The translations under genes were made by a program, and so were the position numbers. The notes beneath the pieces are model-generated. The model ran no database searches and was not told the origin of the DNA. It saw nothing but the letters and a program-made list of their open reading frames with translations. Below, in pieces: positions 21,298 through 32,470 of a DNA stretch of 64,000 nt (position 1 is the stretch's first letter; each line of letters begins with the position of its first letter). This DNA is from Micropterix aruncella (taxonomy: Eukaryota > Arthropoda > Insecta > Lepidoptera > Micropterigidae), in contig OX155967.1 in assembly GCA_944548615.1 (NCBI GenBank), forward strand, positions 18,856,067-18,920,066, given 5' to 3'.

Positions 21298-22083
21298 GAT
21301 AAAACGGAAATTATCTACTGTAAGCCTAATAAGTAAGTATTGTTATCGTCTATCTATTTATACCAAAACGATTAAAGTTTTAAATCTATTGGTTTCAAAC
21401 GTGATGGACATTTCTATAGGCTTTTGTGACCGTTCTGGGATGGACCATCCGTTAAATCTATTACAATAGGTAATACCTACTTCGATTGTTGTGCAGCAAA
21501 CCTGACTGGCGCGAGTAAGCAACTTATGTAATATTGTAAACGATGAGGCAATCGAAAAATTAAATAAATATAGCCTAAACTTAGAAGTTAAATAAATCAT
21601 TAGCTAAAACGGTTCACCGTTTACGCTGTTGCTTACATTTCTTCGTTTAAATATATATAAAGTAGTCTATTGGTATAAATTGTATGATTGCATGTTTCAT
21701 GACTGGAGTTTTGTGCTGACATTCATAATGTTGGTATTTAAAGAAGATTCCAATGGTAGTAAATAGACATTATATATTACATCTATCTGATTTGATGTTT
21801 AGACAATAGTTGTAGCATGTTTATATGACCGGTTCGGCCATATAGGCAACCTAGGCGCAAAATTGAGTTTTTTTAAATTTAGGGATTTAAAAACATAAAC
21901 TAACTAAAAGTTTAGGACCTCTGCGCCCTACTAGCTTTGGTAGACGAATTACTAGGTGATGAAAGGTACTCTTTTTTTTTAAACTAACATTGAGGTTTGT
22001 GGATATTAAATTATATGTATTTTTTATAAAATGGACATTCGTTTTTATTTACATATCCCAGCCATTGATCAAAGGTTTATAAC
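21298..22083. other. Unassigned AT-rich DNA
   Basis: Small open frames on both strands (21,287-21,600) show no recognisable protein. No repeat partner found. Confidence 0.35.
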
Positions 22084-22450
22084 TAGAGCTGTCAACTACA
22101 ACGGACGAACCCGTTACCTCAGAAAGTTACTACTAAATTTATCGTTCTGTCACCCGTGAGGTGAGCGCAGAAGTCTTGGGACGAAGAACAATTCACAGTC
22201 TAGCTACGCCACCTGCCCGTCAGAGGCCAACGCCTTACGGCGAGGCACCGGGAAAGGTAACCAGCGGGCATCGTCGCCCCCAGACTGTTGGAAGGATATC
22301 TTCGTCTGGATATCCTTTAATCTGGATATCCTTCAAATCAAAGGTTATGATCTGGATATCCTTCAAAAGTCTCTGGATATCCTTATGGACATCCTTTAAA
22401 GGTCTGGGTATTAATCAAAGGTCTGGATATCCTTCAAATCGAAGGTTTTA
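22084..22450 (-). mobile_element. A2 fragment with internal minisatellite
   Basis: Hairpin end at the left (acggacgaacccgt, with a closing G-U pair in RNA). Truncated after about 205 bp and continuing as an irregular tandem array of ctggatatccttcaaa-type units (22,291-22,450). The unit resembles A2 interior sequence at about 54,003-54,045. Confidence 0.65.
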
Positions 22451-23149
22451 AAATAAAATTCTTTGTTATTACAATTATTAAAAAAACGTTTTTCTGAAGT
22501 TCCATTCCATACCGTAGTCCTATACCCGGCAGACCCCTCCGAAGGCACTTTGATGAGAGCGCAGAATTTGTTTTCGCATAGGGAGCCAAAAACGTACGAG
22601 CCGGAACTGCTGATACTAACATTTACTAATATTTAATTATTGATATTTAATGTTAAAACGAAAATAAAAAAAATATTATAAAAATACATATACAATAGTA
22701 AGTTTGGCTATTATCATATATTGTAATTATTAAGGTGTTTTAAAAAAACCACAAGCTGCCATGGAAAATATCAATCTCACTGGTCTGCTCTAACAGTGTA
22801 TTCAGTAGCGTGATAGTTTTGTTAATAGTTTGGGAGCCGGCCATTCGGACACCCTATGTCATAAGATACAAAGACAAATCGATTATGCATGAAAAGCCGA
22901 ATAAAAGATATCCTTGCAAAACTATAAATTATTAAATTCCTCTTGTCCTGTTGAATGAAAATTCGCTAAGTCCAGCTTATTGTTTAAGGGGCGTATTTTC
23001 TTTCTAATTTCGAAGAAATTGCAACGCGCTTTGTAACATTACATTTTTTCGAAATTGCAACAAAAATTTAAATACGCTCCTCATAGAATTACTCCTCATA
23101 CGCCCAACTCTACTGGACTGTCAACATTGACATTCACTAGCTCTTCAAC
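22451..23149. other. Unassigned DNA upstream of the long LINE
   Basis: AT-rich, no gene. The 5' boundary of the LINE lies somewhere near 23,100-23,160 and cannot be placed by eye. Confidence 0.35.
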
Positions 23150-23461
23150 ATTATTTTTTTTCTAACAAGTGTTTAACTGTCAAATCAGTGCTAACTACTC
23201 GCGAAATTCGGATCACCTGCGAAACCTTCAAGATCTATGGGAATACGAGGCCATAATCGCTGAATTCAGTGAGTTGCAACGTCAATAAATCGATAACTTT
23301 TTCTTGCAAACCCCAGGCAACTACCCCACATTACCCACAAAAGTCGACTTGAAGTCGACTTGAATGTTCTCGCAACCGCACAACACTACAGAGCTGTCAA
23401 AAGGTTCGGGGTTGTCAGTGTGGGATTTTTTCCCCAATTTCGGGAAAATCTCGAGAAGAAA

Positions 23462-24463
23462 ATGGCTCCGATTTCACCAGTGTGCAAAAAATGCGATAAA
23501 GAAATCAGGGATGCGACTGATATTATAAAATGCTTGGATTGCAAAATTATGCTCCATGCCACATGCGCCACGGACAAAAAACTTACCAAATTAACAGTGA
23601 AAACCTGGAAATGCGACCCATGCTCTGCTGGAAAAACTATAAAAAATGTACTTTCGCCACGGTATACCGTCAGCGCCACCGGCCAATGTAGCAGTGATTC
23701 CAACATATCCATTAAGTCTATGCCATCATCAAGCCAATCTCCCAACGTGTTTATGTCAGAAACCTCCTTCAAAAAGGAATTGGCCTCATTTAAGTCTCTT
23801 ATTACTTCACACATTGCAGGAATTATTGAGGACAAATTTCTTTTACATGGAAACAAATCTGATGAGATTGCTGCACAAAATAATGCGATACTAGAAGCTA
23901 TTTCACTAATGTCTTCAAACTACGACGAAATAAATAAACGGATCACCAGTGTGGAGCAGAAATGCGCGTCCATAAAAAAGGTGGAGGAAACCAATGTGAT
24001 TCTCAGCAAACGTGTTTCTTTCCTTGAAGATAGACTGGATGCGATCGATTACCAGCACATCGCAACGGACGTGGAAATACGCGGCCTGCCTGTTACACCG
24101 CAGGAGAACCTGAACCAATGTATATCGGATATTGGCAACGTCATCAGCCATAAAGTGGACTTTAGTCAAATACTCCATATTCGACGACAGCCCAACACAT
24201 CTAAAAAGACTCCGCCATCTGTTATTATAAAATTTAACAGCCAAGTACATCGTGACAACTTCCTAAAATCGTCCAAATCTTTCAATATAAGATGTAAAAG
24301 CAATAGTAGCAAGCTAAACACGTCTCACTTAAAAATAACGGGAGAGTCACGACCGGTATACATATCTGAGCATTTAACAAATAGAGCAAAATACATTCAA
24401 ATGCTAACGAAGAACTTTGCAAAAGAAAACAACTATACATATTGCTGGACAAAGAATGGTTAA
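23462..24463 (+). pseudogene. LINE ORF1: PHD finger and RRM-like protein
   Basis: Nucleic-acid-binding ORF1 protein of the LINE; in related CR1 elements it packages the RNA. From ATG 23,462: residues about 8-55 form a PHD-type zinc finger (CKKCDKEIRDATDIIKC, CLDCKIMLHATC, KCDPC, a C4HC3-like spacing). About 95-200 is Ser/Lys-rich with a heptad-like helix (SVEQKCASIKKVEETN). About 200-300 is RRM-like (VEIRGLPVTPQENLNQ, PPSVIIKFNSQVHRDNFL). A TAA at 24,461 ends it at 333 codons. The same frame stays open, with family-like sequence, to the next stop at 24,536-24,538, so the TAA looks like a one-base change from a lysine codon. An open frame extends upstream to 23,360 without an ATG, so 23,462 is preferred. 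Confidence 0.8.
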
Positions 24464-24538
24464 ATTTTTCTTAAAAAGCAAGAAAATGGCAGAACTTTTC
24501 ATATCAAAAACGAGAATATTCTGTCACAAATTAGGTAA

Positions 24539-25441
24539 TCATCTATTACCTATTTGTAACGGCTTACCATATAATTCTTATGCCTGCCCTATCACCTATC
24601 ATCTATCACCTTTCAATTTTTGTGTGCATTGCTATGTTTTTCCTATTTTTGAGTTTATCGATCCTGTTTATTTCTCTGTAATTAGTATTATTCTTTATTT
24701 TTATCTCAAGATGCATAATTTACTGTATTACTATTTTAGAAATAGTTTAAATACAAAGGAAGCTCTTACACCTAGGTTAAGATATAATATTTTATCACTG
24801 ATGAATTATCCCGTTATATTCGTATACCCTCCTACGCTAATAGTCCTAATATTATTTTCTATACAATGTTATATTATACTGATACCTACCAATTATTTTT
24901 GCTATTATTTCATATACAGTCTTATGTTACCACTGATAATATTTATTACTTTTATATTCTATTACATTTTTAATAGATCTATTGTTATTATACTTGTTTC
25001 ATATTATATTATTATAATCTATTTAAAAATGTATGTTTTATCTATTGTTTCGATTTTGTTACTCTCTGGCGAATATTTTTATAAACATGTCTTTATGATT
25101 ATTTTAAAATTTCTACCTAGATACAATGACCCCAGAACAGTGTTTTTAAGGTACAAGAGGACGCTTGAGTCACACATTATACTCAGATTGAATGTCTTTG
25201 CTGGTAGCGAAAATATAATAATTTTTGTTTTTTTTGTTTTTTAAACTTCTATATTCTCTTGGTTTAAAAGTTATATTAAAAATAACCTATGTTCATCCCT
25301 GCACACATTCTATGCACTATTTAGGCACATATATCAATATCACCCCATCCCACTCTAGATAAAACCCTTGATGAATTTAATTGTCCTTTCAGTAACGAAT
25401 CCAGTCTAGACGTTGAGGAACACGGTTCAGAGGCAAACGAT
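24539..25441 (+). other. T-rich spacer between ORF1 and ORF2
   Basis: About 0.9 kb separates the ORFs, which is long for a LINE. The plus strand is strongly T-rich. It carries a long open frame (to 25,244) that would encode only hydrophobic low-complexity residues. I read that as compositional, not as a gene. Confidence 0.6.
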
Positions 25442-28314
25442 ATGTTGAGCTCCGACGAACTAGTTAATAGTCCGTCTCTCCATAATGTACTTTTAACCAC
25501 TTTTCCCACATTCAAAAATGCATTCAATATATGCCATATTAACGCTCAGAGCGTTCCCCAACATTATCCTGACCTGCTAGCTACATTCTCTGGACTTAAT
25601 ATTCACGCACTTCTTATCAGTGAAACAATGCTGAAACCATCGCTGCCTTCGCACCAATTTCCCCTGCCGGGTTTTATTCTAATACGCAACGACAGAGTCG
25701 GCTGGAGATGCGGTGGCGTAGGTATTTATCTAAGATCTGATCTTCGTTATAAAATACTGTGCCAATCTCCATCGAATGTCCGCGGTCGTCCAGAGTATCT
25801 CTTCATAGAGGTGAATCTTCAATTCACTTCAATTCTTCTCGGTGTCGTATACTGCCCTCCCCAAATTAATTACTTTCAAGAATTAGAGTCACTTCTTGAA
25901 GGTCTCGTACCTAATTATGAACATTCAGTACTTATGGGCGACCTCAATACCTGCCTTCTAAAACAGGATTATCGTTCGTCTAAGCTATCTCAAATTATCT
26001 CCTCGCTCGATCTCAATCTACTCCCACTTGAAGCTACCCACTATGATAAAGCGTCCCGTAGTCTCATTGATCTAATTATTACATCTTCTCCGGATAGGAT
26101 CAACAGCCATGGGCAGTACACCGCTTCTGGATTCTCGCACCATGACTTACTATATCTCTCCTATAAAATCCGAAGTCCCAAGCCACCACCTAGGTTTTTG
26201 TATCGGCGGGATCTGAGGACCATTGACTACACGCAGTTGTCTCATGATGCATATAACATGGAGTGGCATAACGTTGCTCATTTGGGATCTGTAGACGAGA
26301 AGGTCGAATTTCTAAATAAACTCATTATACAGCTCTATGACAAGCACGCGCCGATTAAAAAGATTCGTATTAAACACCCAGCTTCTCCCTGGATTACGGA
26401 TGAAATCAAGGGATTGATGGCAAAACGGGATAAACTTAAATCTAAATTCAAAAGTGCTCCCTCCGATGAACTGTGGAATTCGTTTAAGTTGTTGAGGAAT
26501 CAATGTAACCAATTGTGTCGTAATGCCAAAAGATCCTACATTTGTCGTAATCTTGCAAATTCGAGCCCAAAGAACACCTGGAAATTTCTTCATTCCCTCG
26601 GAGTGGGTAAAACCACGTCAAACCCCATGAACTCCAAATTTGACCTAAATGTTGTCAACGCCCACTTTGCAAAACCACCATGTATTCTTGAGGATGATAC
26701 AAAGGCTGCTTCCATAAAGTCTATCCGTGAGGAGGTTCCGCATAATGTAAGCAAATTTACGTTTTCTCCAGTTCGACAAGCGGAAATAAGAAGAATAGTA
26801 AGAGGAATTAAGTCTAGAGCGTATGGATGTGACAACATAAACAAAGACCTCATCCTACCAATACTTGAAATATTTTTACCTACACTCACACATATTATAA
26901 ATTTTTCTATTTTTAATTCAGTAGTTCCAAATTTATGGAAACAGGCTATTATCATACCCCTCCCTAAAGTCCAATCGCCAGATTCTGCTAAAGATTTCAG
27001 GCCTATTTCAATATTACCAATATTCTCCAAAGTTTTAGAGCGGGTTGTTTACACCCAGCTTAATAATTTCTTAGATAACAACAAATTGTTAGATCCCCTT
27101 CAGTCTGGTTTCCGCCCTGGTCACAGTACCACTACTGTACTAGTCAAAGTTACCGACGACATTAGACGCGCTATGAATGATAGAAAACTAACTATTCTCA
27201 CGCTGCTTGATTTCAGTAGCGCATTTAATTCTGTCGACTTTGAACTTCTCCTTGAGCGACTCCGATCGCTCAATATCTCTAGAGGAGTGGTGAGTTGGTT
27301 TGACTCCTACTTGCGCGGACGCTACCAGTGTGTTAAATCGTCTGAGGGCCAATCAGACTTGCTCGAGCTCACAGCTGGTGTCCCGCAAGGGTGTGTCCTA
27401 TCCCCACTGCTCTTCTCTATCTTCATTAACCCGATTGCCAAGGGCTTAACTACATCCTATCATTTATATGCTGATGACCTTCAAATTTACCTCCATGCCA
27501 GACCTGATGACCTGCCTTCTGCCGTGTCGACTATGAACTCTAATTTAGAACACATATCAAGTTGGGCCGAAAAACATGGCATAATCATAAATCCAGCCAA
27601 ATCACAAGCGATTGTGATTGGTGGCCAGAAACTCAAGTCTAATACTAACAAAACGTCAATGTCACCCCTCAAAATAAACGGTAATATTATTGAGTATACC
27701 AAATCTGTCAAGAATCTTGGAATGGACGAATTCTTTCGTGGCAGGCACACGCCAACCAAATTAGTCGTCGTATTTTCAATGGCCTTCATAGCCTCCGAAG
27801 GTTACAGAGATTCCTTCCAGCAGCAACTAAGCAAACTTTAGTAAGAACACTGCTACTTCCAATTCTAGACTATGCTGATGTCGGTACTATAGATATGAAA
27901 GAGAAGATACTGGATAAATTCGAACGGCTACAAAATATCTGCATACGATATATATTCGACTTGCGTAAATTTGATCACGTAAGCGAATATCGCGATGGAC
28001 TCCATTGGCTTCGAATTCGTGAGCGCAGAAATCTGCACGCCCTCTCACTCCTTTATAAAGTCCTAAATAGTCCCATAGCACCTCCTTACCTTAAAGACCT
28101 CTTTCTCCCGTTAGGAAGTCATGGTGTTCCACTCAGGTCAAGCCAGGACAACACCATAGCAATTCCACTACATCAGTCTTCTTTTTTCACTAACTCATTT
28201 AGCGTCCATTCTGCTCGACTTTGGAACCAGCTTCCGCATGCTATTCGTCATGCAACATCCTTGCCCTGTTTCAAGGCGTTACTGAAAAAAACATTTTCTC
28301 CCTCAAAATATTAA
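25442..28314 (+). pseudogene. LINE ORF2: APE endonuclease and RT, one frameshift
   Basis: The protein nicks target DNA and copies the element RNA. The endonuclease occupies about residues 30-245 (NICHINAQSV, LISETML, GGVGIYLR, the Asp-Asn pair in MGDLNT, SLIDLIITS, SHHDLLYLSY). The RT runs from about 470 to 740 (DFRPISILPIFSKVLE, LDPLQSGFRPGHSTT, TLLDFSSAFNSVD, GVPQGCVLSPLLFSIF, catalytic YADD). All the main catalytic residues appear present. Between 27,722 and 27,732 the frame shifts by one; the C-terminal part (ILSWQAHANQISRRIF, DLRKFDHVSEYRDGLHWL, HSARLWNQLPHAIRHATSL) then runs on to 28,314. In the first frame the protein ends at 27,841 (799 codons). Confidence 0.9.
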
Positions 28315-28608
28315 CTAAGAACCAACCCTCCCCCTATCCCCTCCCCCCTTCCCCCTTTCGTTGGGTTGTTGACTGGATAGAAGCATAAGAACTTTGTAAT
28401 ATCTATCATTTTATATAAGCAGTTATTTTTATTATTATTTATCTGTAACTTCTATGTATTTATTATTATAATATACATATATTAATATTATAAATTATAT
28501 ATATATTTTTTTTTATGTATGTTTGTATATTTGGATGTATGTATATGTATATTTATGTGTATATGTTTATGTATGTGAGCTGTATTGATACTTTTATTTA
28601 ATATTACA

Positions 28609-28654
28609 CGGTTGGCTGTAAGAAATCGTGAAACGATAAGCCCGCCGTTTGTAC
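28609..28654 (+). promoter_or_regulatory. Conserved LINE 3'-UTR hairpin
   Basis: acggttggctgtaagaa, stem atcgt-gaa-acgat, then aagcccgccgtttgtac. It sits about 100 bp upstream of the tail. See 13,007, 19,514 and 14,606 for the same structure with other stems. Confidence 0.7.
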
Positions 28655-28721
28655 TAAGTTAAAATAGAATTTAAGTTTTCTTTACCCATGTATTTTTTTT
28701 TTGTTAGTACAATAAAGGTAT

Positions 28722-28757
28722 TTTTCATTTCATTTCATTTCATTTCATTTCATTTCA
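28722..28757 (+). repeat. (CATTT)n LINE tail
   Basis: About seven catttc/atttc units directly after the poly(A)-like signal. This is the short-repeat tail left by the LINE in place of poly(A). Confidence 0.8.
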
Positions 28758-29043
28758 GAATTGGACCTCAAAAAGTACACTAGAAGTAGCAACTTTCCTT
28801 TTAACAGGACAAGAGAAATTTGATGATTTAAATTTTTTCAAGGATATCCGGTTTTTCATGCATCTTTCTATCTTATAACGTAGGGTCGACGATCGGCTTC
28901 CGGACAATAAGAGGTGAAGTTTTCTTTTGCGTTGTTCTAGCTGCCTTCTCGGCAAATATGTTTGAACACTCAGAGGCTGTATGCTTTAATAAACTGTTAG
29001 TACTCATTAAATAAAAAAATCATTTTTATGTAGTCATTAAGTA

Positions 29044-29215
29044 AATAAAAATAAATCTTACTAATATTATAAACGCGAAAGTTTGTATGTATGTATGGAT
29101 GTTGGTTACTCTTTAACGCAAAAACTACTGAATGGATTTTGATGAAACTTTACAATAATATAGCTTACACATCAGAATAACACATAGGCTATAATTTATA
29201 AAGATATAGTGTGAA
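29044..29215 (+). mobile_element. Helitron-like H2, 5' part only
   Basis: Begins cttactaatattataaacg, then gcgaaagtttgtatgtatg and ggattttgatgaaacttt, as in the copies at 30,464-30,885. The hairpin-CTAG end is missing. Confidence 0.65.
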
Positions 29216-29333
29216 TTATCTAAAATATAACGATAACTGTCAAGTAAGTAGGAAAAAAATCTAAGAAATTGACATTCGAAATTTAAGTTCTATCCTACTA
29301 TCCTACTAATATCCTACTAATAATATATAATAC

Positions 29334-29524
29334 TAGCTGACCCGTGCCCACTTCGTTGGGCGGTAAAACTGTTATGATGAAATTATGAGTGTGGTTCGGT
29401 TAGTACAGAGTGCTATGATTTATTTCCTGACTGCCAAAAGAAGGGTTATATTTTTACTGCATATGTATGTATGTATTTGCATGCCAACCTCACAAACTTT
29501 ACCTCTTTATAAAATTAGTATAGA
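29334..29524 (-). mobile_element. Helitron-like H1, internally deleted (191 bp)
   Basis: Carries both ends of the 813-bp element at 40,791-41,603. The minus strand starts TCTATACTAATTTTATAA and finishes with the stem gccca/tgggc hairpin followed by CTAG. It sits between A and T (29,333 and 29,525), the Helitron insertion preference, without a target duplication. The middle 600 bp are gone. Confidence 0.75.
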
Positions 29525-29771
29525 TTACGGCGCAGTAACTACCGTCACGCCAAAGCCGTTACGCTTCATGTAAATTCATACCTATGGACCTCAGTCCGAG
29601 TTATCTTAATCCTTGTTGAAACCTGCATATTTCCTTGCATTACATCGTTATATTTTTCTCATTTTGTTGGTTGGTCAATGGTCCCTTGTGACGGGTTATC
29701 TTCTACATAAACAGACTGATAAACCTACTGAAAATCTGGCATATTTGAGGTCTGCAAGTTGCGACCAGATC

Positions 29772-29775
<4 letters not shown>

Positions 29776-29848
<73 letters not shown>
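29776..29848. repeat. (AT)n microsatellite
   Basis: About 73 bp of uninterrupted TA dinucleotides. The YIYI open frames across it are meaningless. Confidence 0.95.
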
Positions 29849-29850
<2 letters not shown>

Positions 29851-29964
29851 TATATTCAGGAAGGATGCCGCCTTCACGAATACGTTGGATAAATTACTAA
29901 ATGAAACTATAATGCTGATTAATTAATGATATATTTCGAAAGTACAGCTTCAGAATTTCAATTT

Positions 29965-30240
29965 TCAATATCGCCGGCGATTTTTGGGCTTTCTGGTGGT
30001 AGAATTAATTATCACTCTCGGTAAATGTTGGATTTGTAGCGTTTTCGGTGGCGGGATACCACCTTCAGGATTCTTCAGTAAACGATATAGAATCAAGTAA
30101 GTTAATTGTAATATAATAGCAAGTAATATTGCGGTCACCAGAAGGAGCGACGCCTCCCCGATCCATGGTCCATAATTCGTATGTGTAACATCCGCTGTAC
30201 ATCCTTTACTGCATAAAAGCCCAGAAAATAACATTTTCAT
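29965..30240 (-). CDS. Small single-pass membrane protein (candidate)
   Basis: 91 codons from ATG at 30,240 (MKMLFSGLLCSKGCTADV) to TGA at 29,965. There is a short N-terminal part with two Cys (SKGCTADVTHTNYGPW), one transmembrane helix at about residues 28-56 (EASLLLVTAILLAIILQLTY, then LILYRLL), then a 35-residue basic tail (NPEGGIPPPKTLQIQH, ending in KPKNRRRY). The normal amino-acid mix, sharp membrane segment and positive-inside tail make it more gene-like than other open frames here. The frame is open further upstream but offers only GTG. No family recognised; no splice sites or poly(A) signal seen close by. It could be a complete single-exon gene, an exon, or a TE-derived envelope-like tail. 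Confidence 0.4.
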   Translation of the reverse strand: MKMLFSGLLCSKGCTADVTHTNYGPWIGEASLLLVTAILLAIILQLTYLILYRLLKNPEGGIPPPKTLQIQHLPRVIINSTTRKPKNRRRY

Positions 30241-30463
30241 CGAAAACTTTAAAAATGTAGCCACCTATCTGACAGTCGAGACCAGAAATAATTTCGTATT
30301 TTGATTTAAAGATATTTTGAATTTCGAATTAGAGCACGAGAATGTAATCAAAAGGAGTGCGTTTTTCGAAAGAACAAAAGAAAACAGAACGTAACGACAC
30401 TAATGCAGTACGTTGTCTCTTTCTAATTAAAATAAAAATAGGAATAATTTATTTTATTTAACA

Positions 30464-30885
30464 CTAGCGGTTTCACCCGCGTGGTGATGGAAAATTGTGA
30501 TAATGATGATAGAAAACCATATATCTTTATAAATTATAGCCTATGTGTTATTCTGATGTGTAAGCTATATTATTGTAAAGTGTCATCAAAATCCATTCAG
30601 TAGTTTTTGCGTGAAAGAGTAACAAACATCCATACATACATACAAACTTTCGCGTTTATAATATTAGTAGGATAATATTATAAACGCGAAAGTTTGTATG
30701 TATGTATGGATGTTTGTTACTCTTTCACGCAAAAACTACTGAATGGATTTTGATGAAACTTTACAATAATATAGCTTACACATCAGAATAACACATAGGC
30801 TATAATTTATAAAGATGTATAGTTTTCTATCATCATTATCACAATTTTCCATCACCACGCGGGTGAAACCGCTGGGCGCAGCTAG
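30464..30885. mobile_element. Head-to-head pair of Helitron-like H2 elements
   Basis: A minus copy (30,464-30,672) is joined directly to a plus copy (30,673-30,885), making a palindrome of about 420 bp centred near 30,671. Both outer ends read CTAG (30,464-30,467 and 30,882-30,885) and are preceded by a hairpin gcgg-gtgaaa-ccgc nine bases away, as at Helitron 3' ends. The 5' ends (tactaatattataaacgcg) meet in the middle. No coding. Confidence 0.8.
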
Positions 30886-31585
30886 TAAATAATAAGCGCA
30901 AGTCACATCGAATATGATTAATATGCCATATGTTTGTACTTACTTACGTAAATTACGAAGTACTTAGAGTTAGAGTAGTGATTTTTGGAGTATAAAACAA
31001 GGCCGCATATGTTAGCCGAGTATTCGGATACTCAGCCAAATTTTAGACGAGTATTCGGTATTCGGATTTCGGCCAAATCGCCATTCGGCGAAACGCTAAT
31101 ATATTTTATAGTACATTTTGTCATAAAATAAAGCAATTTTCATTTCTTAATCTATAATATATATTATATATAGATTGTGTTATATATATATAGATATATA
31201 ATGCCCGACTTGTGTATGGATTTGCAAAAACGTCAATCTGTTACTTTCGGTCGCGTAACCAGTTAAAATTAACCTTAGGGCAAATAACTCTCGTGTCCTA
31301 AATACCGTTGGCAATGTTTGCAAAACGTAAATAACTCGTTAAGGCGAAGGAACTGGTTTCGACGCGCGTGCGCCACAAATTATTAAGGTGTGGAGTAGAC
31401 AGTAGGTACTATATGTACGCACTCGTATCTTGACATGCGTGCCCGTATAACAGCGAACGATGATAGTGTGCTGAAAGGAAGGTTAGAAGGTTAGGGTCAG
31501 AAGAACTCATAAGAGAATCTCCTGGACAATGAAAAGGTTCCAGTGCAGAGGTAAGAATTCTTGAAAAACATTAGAAAGGGTTCTA
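30886..31585. other. Unassigned; hAT-like subterminal words at 31,010-31,085
   Basis: Repeated cgagtattcgg and attcggatttcggc resemble the subterminal repeats of insect hAT elements, but no transposase or second end was found. AT-rich palindromes follow at 31,150-31,200. Confidence 0.35.
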
Positions 31586-31922
31586 TTTTTACACGACTGC
31601 CCAGCGAAAAAGCAGTGTAAAGTGTTCAGATTCATCTATGTATGTTTTCAGTTTCTTTATTACCTACACCATAACTTCTAAACACGCAAACCGATTTAGA
31701 AGTACATATGTGGTAATGTTAGAGTCGTTATGCCATCCCGAGTGTCATAGGGTACATTAACTGTCCAAATATCAAGATATCCACATCTCCAGATGTCAAT
31801 GTATTAACATAAATATTTCGTTTTTCGTGTCAAATGAAAGGTCTGATTGAGTAAATTCCGAAAATATATATGTATCTATATGGATAAATACATAAACCAT
31901 AAATAATTCATAAAAAAACGTA
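31586..31922 (+). repeat. Repeat B, copy 4
   Basis: Near full length: ttacacgactgcccagc at the start, then gtcaaatgaaaggtctgatt, then ggataaatacataaacca. Confidence 0.7.
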
Positions 31923-31994
31923 ATATATTTTTTTTATAAGTATTCACTTTTCTTAGAGGCAGTCGTTTTTATTCCTTTTAATATATTTACCTAC

Positions 31995-32470
31995 TTGTTA
32001 TTTTACCGACCTACCAACCGAAGAAAAAGTAATGTGAGTGCGCAATATTTTTTTGAGATGTAGACGGTGACCCCCCCCCCCCCCCCCCCCCCCCACTTCC
32101 CCCTGAGACGATTAAGGCCATTTCCAAACTGGTCTGTCTGTGTGTCTGTCTGTGTGCGTGTATTCTTCCACGATATTGTTCAAACGCTTTACCCAATTGT
32201 TCTGAAATTTGCCATGCAGGCATCATTTGTCATGGCAAGAGTTGAAAAGATTGTGTTTGAAATCTTACCACCTTGTTCCACCTCGAAATGGGGGCGAGCT
32301 AGTCATACTTCAATCTCGCAATATTGGACTTTGAGCCTTGGCTTCAGGACTTCGGTACGTGCGAAATCACATTGTGAAATTTTGGTTAGAATACCTCACA
32401 CATAAGCGACACAAATGATATTTACATTCCGCCATATATTTTATTTTATTAATAACGATTTTGCCTGAGG
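31995..32470 (+). repeat. Repeat C, most complete copy
   Basis: Runs from ccgacctaccaaccg through aatgtgagtgcgcaatattt, a 24-base C run (32,071-32,094), catttccaaactg, the gtctgtctgtgtg microsatellite, ttctgaaatttgccatgcag and agcgacacaaatgatattta. The apparent proline-rich open frame is caused by the C run. Confidence 0.7.

Larger units (their letters stand above)
23150..28757 (+). mobile_element. Near full-length CR1/Jockey-like LINE
   Basis: An element of about 5.6 kb in the canonical order: 5' UTR, ORF1 (PHD finger plus RRM-like domain), AT-rich spacer, ORF2 (APE endonuclease, reverse transcriptase), 3' UTR with conserved hairpin, aataaagg signal (about 28,708), and a (CATTT)n tail (28,722-28,757). 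The damage is light, one in-frame stop in ORF1 and one frameshift in ORF2, so it is a fairly recent insertion that can no longer move on its own. The 5' edge and target duplication were not resolved. Clade (CR1 versus Jockey group) is assigned by motif only. Confidence 0.85.

Noticed and set aside
23386..23856. Antisense frames within the LINE (also 26,312-26,593, 26,590-27,030, 27,487-27,789)
   Set aside because: Shadows of ORF1 and ORF2 on the opposite strand.
24417..25244. 275-codon open frame between LINE ORF1 and ORF2
   Set aside because: It starts without ATG, overlaps the end of ORF1, and encodes only hydrophobic low-complexity residues expected from T-rich DNA.
32067..32405. Proline-rich open frame
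   Set aside because: Caused by a 24-base C run inside repeat C.
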